Source: Streptomyces sp. NBC_01298 (lineage in GTDB: Bacteria > Actinomycetota > Actinomycetes > Streptomycetales > Streptomycetaceae). Taken from it: a stretch of 64,000 bases of DNA. Positions 59,980 through 64,000 of the stretch are shown in pieces. The notes beneath the pieces are model-generated. The model made no database searches. It saw only the letters and a program-made list of their open reading frames with translations, and was not told the origin of the DNA. Location: contig NZ_CP108414.1 of the NCBI RefSeq assembly GCF_035978755.1, positions 6,696,001-6,760,000 on the forward strand, written 5' to 3'. Position numbers and translations under genes: made by a program. Position 1 is the first letter of the stretch. Each line of letters opens with the position of its first letter.

Positions 59980-62535
59980 ATGTCCGCACTTACGCGCAAC
60001 GAAGCGCAGCTCCGAGCCCGGCTCATCGACGTCCAGCACTACGAGGTCGCCCTCGACCTCACCACCGGCGACGAGACCTTCGAGTCCCGCACCGTCATCA
60101 GGTTCGCCGCCCGAGCGGCCGGCGACACCTTCGTCGAGCTGAAGCCGGACGAACTGCGCTCCGCCGCCCTGGACGGACACCCCCTGGACCCGGCCGCCCT
60201 CAACGACGGCCGCCTCCCCCTCACCGGCCTCACCGAAGGCCCCCACGAACTCCGCATCGCCGCCCGCATGCGCTACTCCCGCACCGGCGAAGGCCTGCAC
60301 CGCTTCACCGACCCCGCGGACGGGGAGACGTACGTCTACACCCAGATGTTCCTCGACGACGTCCAGCGCGTCTTCCCGGCCTTCGACCAGCCCGACCTCA
60401 AGGCCGTGTTCGAGTTCCACGTCACCGCCCCCGCGCACTGGACCGTGCTCGCCAACGGCGTCACCACCCGCATCGGCGAACGCCCCGGCGGCAGCGGCGA
60501 CGGTTCCGGCGACGGCTTCGGGGATGGCTCCGGGGACGGCTCCGCCCCCGAAGCCGGCATCTGGACCTCCGCCCCCACCCCCGTCATCTCCACCTACCTC
60601 GCCGCCGTCGCCGCCGGCCCCTGGCACAGCGTCCGCACCGAACACGCCGGGCTCCCCTTCGGCATCCACTGCCGCCGCTCCCTCGCCCCCCACCTCGACG
60701 CCGACGCGCAGGAAATCCTCGGCCTCACCACCGCCTGCTACGACCGCTTCCACGAGAAGTTCAGCGAGCCCTACCCCTTCGACTCCTACGACCAGGCCTT
60801 CGTACCCGAGTTCAACGCCGGCGCCATGGAGAACCCGGGCCTGGTCACCTTCCGCGACGACTACGTCTTCCGCTCCGCCGTCACCGACTCCCAACGCCAG
60901 CGCCGCGCCGTCACCATCGCGCACGAGATGGCCCACATGTGGTTCGGCGACCTCGTCACCCTCAGCTGGTGGGACGACATCTGGCTGAACGAGTCCTTCG
61001 CCGAGTTCATGGGCTACCAGACCCTCATCGAAGCCACCCGCTTCACCGAGACCTGGACCGGCTTCGGCATGGAACGCAAGCCCTGGGGCTACGACGCCGA
61101 CCAGCGCCCCTCCACCCACCCCGTCGCCCCCGACGCCGCCGCCGTCCCCGACACCGCCTCCGCCCTCCTCAACTTCGACGGCATCTCCTACGCCAAGGGC
61201 GCCTCCGCCCTGCGCCAACTCGTCGCCTGGCTCGGCGAGAAGGACTTCCTGGCCGGCATCAACACCCACTTCGCCCGCCACAAGTTCGCCAACGCCTCCC
61301 TCGCCGACTTCGTGGACTCCCTCGCCGCCCACACCGACCGCGACGTCCACACCTGGGCCGAGACCTGGCTGCGCACCACCGGAGTCGACACCCTCACCCC
61401 CCGGCTCGAAGAGAGCCACGGAGGCTGGACCCTCACCGTCGACCGCACCGGCAGCCGTCCCCACCACATCGCCGCCGGCCTCTACGACCGCGCCCCCGAC
61501 GGGGTCCTCGAACCGCGCGAGGTCCTCGCCCTCGACGTCCCCTCCGACGAGATCCTCTCCGTCAGCGGCCCGCGCCCCGCCCTCCTCGTCCTCAACGACG
61601 GCGACCTCACCTACGCCAAGGTCCGCCTCGACGAAACCTCGCTGGAAACCGCCCTGCGCGGCATCTCCCGCATCCCCGACCCGCTCACCCGCGCCGTCGT
61701 CTGGAACTCCCTGCGCGACATGGTCCGAGACGGTGAACTCGCCGCCGCCGACTACCTGGCCACCGCCGAAGCCCACGTCCCGGAGGAAACCGACCTCGGG
61801 ATCGTCCAAGGCGTCCTCTCCTTCACCCGCGCCCAGATCGCCGACCGCTACGTCACCCCGGACCGCCGCGCCGACGCCCTCGCCACCCTCACCTCCATCG
61901 CCCGCGACCTGCTGCGGCGCACCGAGGACGGCTCCGACCCCGGACTGCGGCTCGTCGCGGTCCGCACCCTCGTCGACAGCGCCACCCAGCCCGACACCAT
62001 CGCCGGCTGGCTCGCCGACGGCACCGTCCCCGGCGGCCCCGAACTCGACCCCGAACTGCGCTGGCGCATCCTCGCCCGCCTCTCCGTCCTCGGCGCGGCC
62101 GGCGAAGCCGAGATCGACGAAGCCCTCGCCGCGGACCCCAGCGCCACCGGCCGGGAAGGCGCCGCCCACTGCCGGGCCGCCCTCCCGACGGCCGGGGCGA
62201 AGGCCGCCGCGTGGGAGCGCCTCTTCCGCGACGACTCCCTGTCCAACTACCTCTTCACCGCCACCGCCCAAGGCTTCTGGCAGCCCGAACAGGCCGATCT
62301 GGTACGGGACTACGTACCCCGCGCCTACTCCGAGGCCGTCACCCTCGCAGCCCGCCGCGGCCCCGCCATCGCCGACGCCGCCGGCCGCTGGGCCCTCCCG
62401 GGCCACGAGATCACCGAAGCCAACCTCCAGGCCGGCCAAGCCGCCCTGGCCGACCCCGACATCACCCCCGTCCTCCACCGCAAACTCGTGGACCACCTCG
62501 ACGACCTCACCCGAGCCGCCCGAGCCCGCCACTAA
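59980..62535 (+). CDS. pepN: Aminopeptidase N (PepN, M1 family)
   Basis: 851 residues. Substrate N-terminus motif GAMEN in FNAGAMENPGLVTFRDD, zinc site HEMAHMWFGDLVTLSWWDDI with the third ligand in WLNESFAEFMGY, and the ERAP1-like C-terminal helical domain. It removes N-terminal residues from peptides in the cytoplasm. ATG 59980 gives the family-like start MSALTRN; ATG 59971 is an alternative. Residues near 170-185 are a Gly-Ser-Asp repeat insert (GGSGDGSGDGFGDGSGDG). Confidence 0.95.
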   Translation: MSALTRNEAQLRARLIDVQHYEVALDLTTGDETFESRTVIRFAARAAGDTFVELKPDELRSAALDGHPLDPAALNDGRLPLTGLTEGPHELRIAARMRYSRTGEGLHRFTDPADGETYVYTQMFLDDVQRVFPAFDQPDLKAVFEFHVTAPAHWTVLANGVTTRIGERPGGSGDGSGDGFGDGSGDGSAPEAGIWTSAPTPVISTYLAAVAAGPWHSVRTEHAGLPFGIHCRRSLAPHLDADAQEILGLTTACYDRFHEKFSEPYPFDSYDQAFVPEFNAGAMENPGLVTFRDDYVFRSAVTDSQRQRRAVTIAHEMAHMWFGDLVTLSWWDDIWLNESFAEFMGYQTLIEATRFTETWTGFGMERKPWGYDADQRPSTHPVAPDAAAVPDTASALLNFDGISYAKGASALRQLVAWLGEKDFLAGINTHFARHKFANASLADFVDSLAAHTDRDVHTWAETWLRTTGVDTLTPRLEESHGGWTLTVDRTGSRPHHIAAGLYDRAPDGVLEPREVLALDVPSDEILSVSGPRPALLVLNDGDLTYAKVRLDETSLETALRGISRIPDPLTRAVVWNSLRDMVRDGELAAADYLATAEAHVPEETDLGIVQGVLSFTRAQIADRYVTPDRRADALATLTSIARDLLRRTEDGSDPGLRLVAVRTLVDSATQPDTIAGWLADGTVPGGPELDPELRWRILARLSVLGAAGEAEIDEALAADPSATGREGAAHCRAALPTAGAKAAAWERLFRDDSLSNYLFTATAQGFWQPEQADLVRDYVPRAYSEAVTLAARRGPAIADAAGRWALPGHEITEANLQAGQAALADPDITPVLHRKLVDHLDDLTRAARARH

Positions 62536-62915
62536 CCACAACCCCACCCACCCCCAACAGCCCCGGCCACCCGGCCCGACCCGTCACGGCCCTACTGAGC
62601 ACCGGGCCCTACCGGCCGCGGGCCCATCCGGCCAGGCCTTACCCGGCACGACCGCTACCTGGCACCGGGCGTGGCCCTACCGGGCGCGGGCCTGTCCGGT
62701 CAGGCCTGGCGCCGGGCCTTACCCGGCACGGCCGCTACCTGTATCGGGCCCTGCCGGGCGGGGGCCTCCGGCCAGACCTGGCGCCGGGCCTTAGCCAGCA
62801 CAGGCCTACCTGGCACCGGGGCGTACCCGGCACCGGCCTGCCCTGCCCGGCACCAGTGCTCCGCGCCGGCCTACCCGGCCGACAGGGGCTGGCGGCGGCC
62901 CCCGGGCCACCCGGC
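62536..62915. repeat. Degenerate tandem repeats downstream of pepN
   Basis: Units of about 70-80 bp carry GGCCTTACCCGGCACG, ACCGCTACCTG and variants; copies begin near 62636, 62716 and 62787. Short ACCGGGC and CCGGCAC words recur throughout. No coding potential is evident. Confidence 0.65.
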
Positions 62916-62968
62916 ACCGGCCGAACCGGCCCTCACCCCGACAGCGGGTGAGGGCCGGTTCGGCCGGT
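62916..62968. terminator. Perfect 23-bp stem hairpin downstream of pepN
   Basis: Arms 62916-62938 (beginning ACCGGCCGAACC) and 62946-62968 (ending TTCGGCCGGT) are exact inverted copies with a 7-base loop. It is far stronger than needed for pepN termination and would also stop or fold transcripts from the other side. Confidence 0.75.
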
Positions 62969-63614
62969 CCACCCGGACGGGTCCGGGCTGGCTTGCCCCG
63001 CTTGGCCTCGGCCAGCCCAGCTCCGGCCCTGGCCCCGCCCGCCGGGGGTGGCGGGGGACTCCACCCCGAGCGGGCCACTCACACCGACCGGCGCTCGTCC
63101 GCCTGCCGGGAGGCCAGTCGGCGCCCCACCCGCACAAGCACCGACGAGCGGCGCAGCGTAGAAGCACCAGGTGCCCCGAGCCCAGCGATCCGAACGCCAG
63201 CGGATCCACCCCCTCCCCGACAGGAGGCGATGTCGGCTCCTCCCGGACCGTCCAAAAACACGTCCGTCACCACAAGGCCGAACGGTGCGACGAACAGCAG
63301 CGACCACACCCCGGCGCACCGCACGTGCGCGGTGTGGCTCACCACTCCATCCACACCAGCACCAGCACCAAGTGCATTACGGCCGAACACACTTCGAGCC
63401 GAGACCGGCCTCCTCGCTCCATAGCGCCCCCGTCACCCGGCCCCTCCGACGGCCAGTACCGGAACGACAGCGCCCGGCGACCGCGGACGGCTTGAAATCA
63501 ACCACTCATAAACCCGGGCGGTTACCCCATTCGGGTCGGATCGTTGTACCCCCGGGTCCCCGACCCAGCGAGCGGCACCACCCGCCGCCGAACCGTTCCC
63601 GTGAGGACAACCGC
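62969..63614. other. Gap before the decarboxylase gene; no convincing gene
   Basis: Lower in G+C than its surroundings from about 63240 to 63500. Several short frames are open on both strands (for example 63079-63390 on the reverse strand) but none has a ribosome site together with normal codon bias or a recognisable family. The segment 63490-63520 (TTGAAATCAACCACTCATAAACC) is AT-rich and probably carries the promoter of the gene at 63615. Confidence 0.4.
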
Positions 63615-64000
63615 ATGACAGCGCCCCCCGGCACAGGCAGACGGCGCACCGCCCCGCTCGCCGGCGGACCCCACGGCCCCGACGCCCTGCAACCACTCCT
63701 CGCCACCGTCCTCGACGCCCTGCGCAGCGGAGCCCGCGCCCGCGGCGGACCGCTCCCGGCCGGCGGACCCGAGGCCGTCACCGCCCGCGTCACCGCCGCA
63801 CTCGGCGAGATCCTCCCCGACCACGGACACGGCGACCACGAAGCCCTACGGACCCTCGTCCACACCCTCACCGCCGGCGCCGCCGACCCCGCCGAACCCC
63901 TGTGCGCAGCCCACCTGCACTGCCCGCCCCTCGCCGTCGCGGCCGCCGCCGACCTCGCCGCCAGCGCCCTCAACGCCTCCCTCGACTCCTGGGACCAGGC
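63615..64000 (+). CDS. PLP-dependent (group II) amino-acid decarboxylase, N-terminal part
   Basis: The first 128 residues are present; the gene runs off the right edge. ATG 63615 follows GTGAGGA. After a Pro/Gly-rich head comes the helix PDALQPLLATVLDALRSGAR and then AAHLHCPPLAVAAAADLAAS, ALNASLDSWDQA. The pattern H-x-H/NCP...SLDSWDQ is the start of the aspartate/glutamate/2,4-diaminobutyrate decarboxylase family, including desferrioxamine DesA. The lysine that holds PLP lies beyond the window. Whether it serves siderophore synthesis depends on the next genes. Confidence 0.75.
   Translation, partial: MTAPPGTGRRRTAPLAGGPHGPDALQPLLATVLDALRSGARARGGPLPAGGPEAVTARVTAALGEILPDHGHGDHEALRTLVHTLTAGAADPAEPLCAAHLHCPPLAVAAAADLAASALNASLDSWDQ

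Noticed and set aside
59839..62547. A 900-codon reverse-strand frame, very rich in Gly, Val and Glu
   Set aside because: Antisense of pepN; open only because of third-position GC bias.
63079..63390. Reverse-strand frame of 103 codons before the decarboxylase gene
   Set aside because: It has one hydrophobic stretch, but no ribosome site and overlapping open frames on the other strand; not enough to call a gene.
62671..63495. Forward frame in the gap after pepN
   Set aside because: Repeat-derived first half and no recognisable domain; crosses the 23-bp hairpin.

Overview
The window is chromosomal DNA of very high G+C content (about 70-73 percent by eye) with the codon bias, GTG starts, GTGA/ATGA stop-start overlaps and protein families of a Streptomyces or a very close relative. 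Examples are a stand-alone UTRA regulator, an Rpf-LysM-M23 protein, a DUF1906 protein, dispersed CCTCAAACGCCGG repeats and a SpoIIE/RsbW-type ATPase remnant. No rRNA, tRNA or CRISPR array was seen. All calls come from reading the sequence; no database search was run.

The centre of the window (about 13.4-28 kb and 35.6-53 kb) holds what looks like a complete catabolic pathway for the steroid nucleus. Ring A/B opening: 3-ketosteroid delta1-dehydrogenase (kstD), 9alpha-hydroxylase (kshA, kshB), hsaA/hsaB monooxygenase and reductase, extradiol dioxygenase hsaC, hydrolase hsaD and the pyruvate/propionyl-CoA arm hsaE, hsaG, hsaF. Ring C/D (HIP) degradation: fadD3, fadE30, ipdF, a two-subunit acyl-CoA dehydrogenase, another FadE, a second crotonase, echA20, ipdA, ipdB, ipdC, fadA6 and two further SDRs. 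Gene order in fadA6-kstR2-ipdF-fadE30 and in SDR-SDR / echA20-ipdA-ipdB-ipdC matches the mycobacterial KstR2 regulon. Two near-identical operator-like sites (24760-24779 and 39155-39172) sit in the two divergent promoters of this lower pathway. The upper pathway has its own divergent IclR-family regulator. No KstR, Mce4 transporter, 3beta-hydroxysteroid oxidase or sterol side-chain genes lie in the window.

Between fadD3 and fadA6 is a second possible module: flavin reductase, PadR regulator, luciferase-like flavin monooxygenase, a 3alpha/20beta-HSD-like SDR and an HSL-family esterase. The flavin reductase and monooxygenase promoters share a 19-bp motif (14/19 identical). A testable idea is that this module feeds side-chain-bearing ketosteroids into the ring pathway by Baeyer-Villiger oxidation, ester hydrolysis and alcohol oxidation.

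Layout of the rest: 0-10.3 kb has a partial UTRA regulator, an ATPase remnant, a fused xanthine-dehydrogenase-type enzyme with its FAD subunit, a GlxA/AraC regulator, an NAD-epimerase, an unrecognised helical-repeat protein pair, a MarR/SnoaL divergent pair and a DUF1906 secreted protein. 10.86-12.6 kb is an IscB (RNA-guided nuclease) element without transposase, with a structured omega-RNA-like leader. 28-35.6 kb holds housekeeping and surface genes (methyltransferase, response regulator, Rpf-LysM-M23 protein, sensor kinase, cold-shock protein, DEAD-box helicase, secreted phosphatase). 53-64 kb holds a secreted HAD phosphatase, a metallopeptidase-like protein, a secreted trypsin, a two-component pair split by a repeat array, a DUF2975/XRE pair, chorismate mutase, aminopeptidase N, a repeat-rich gap and the start of a PLP-dependent decarboxylase.
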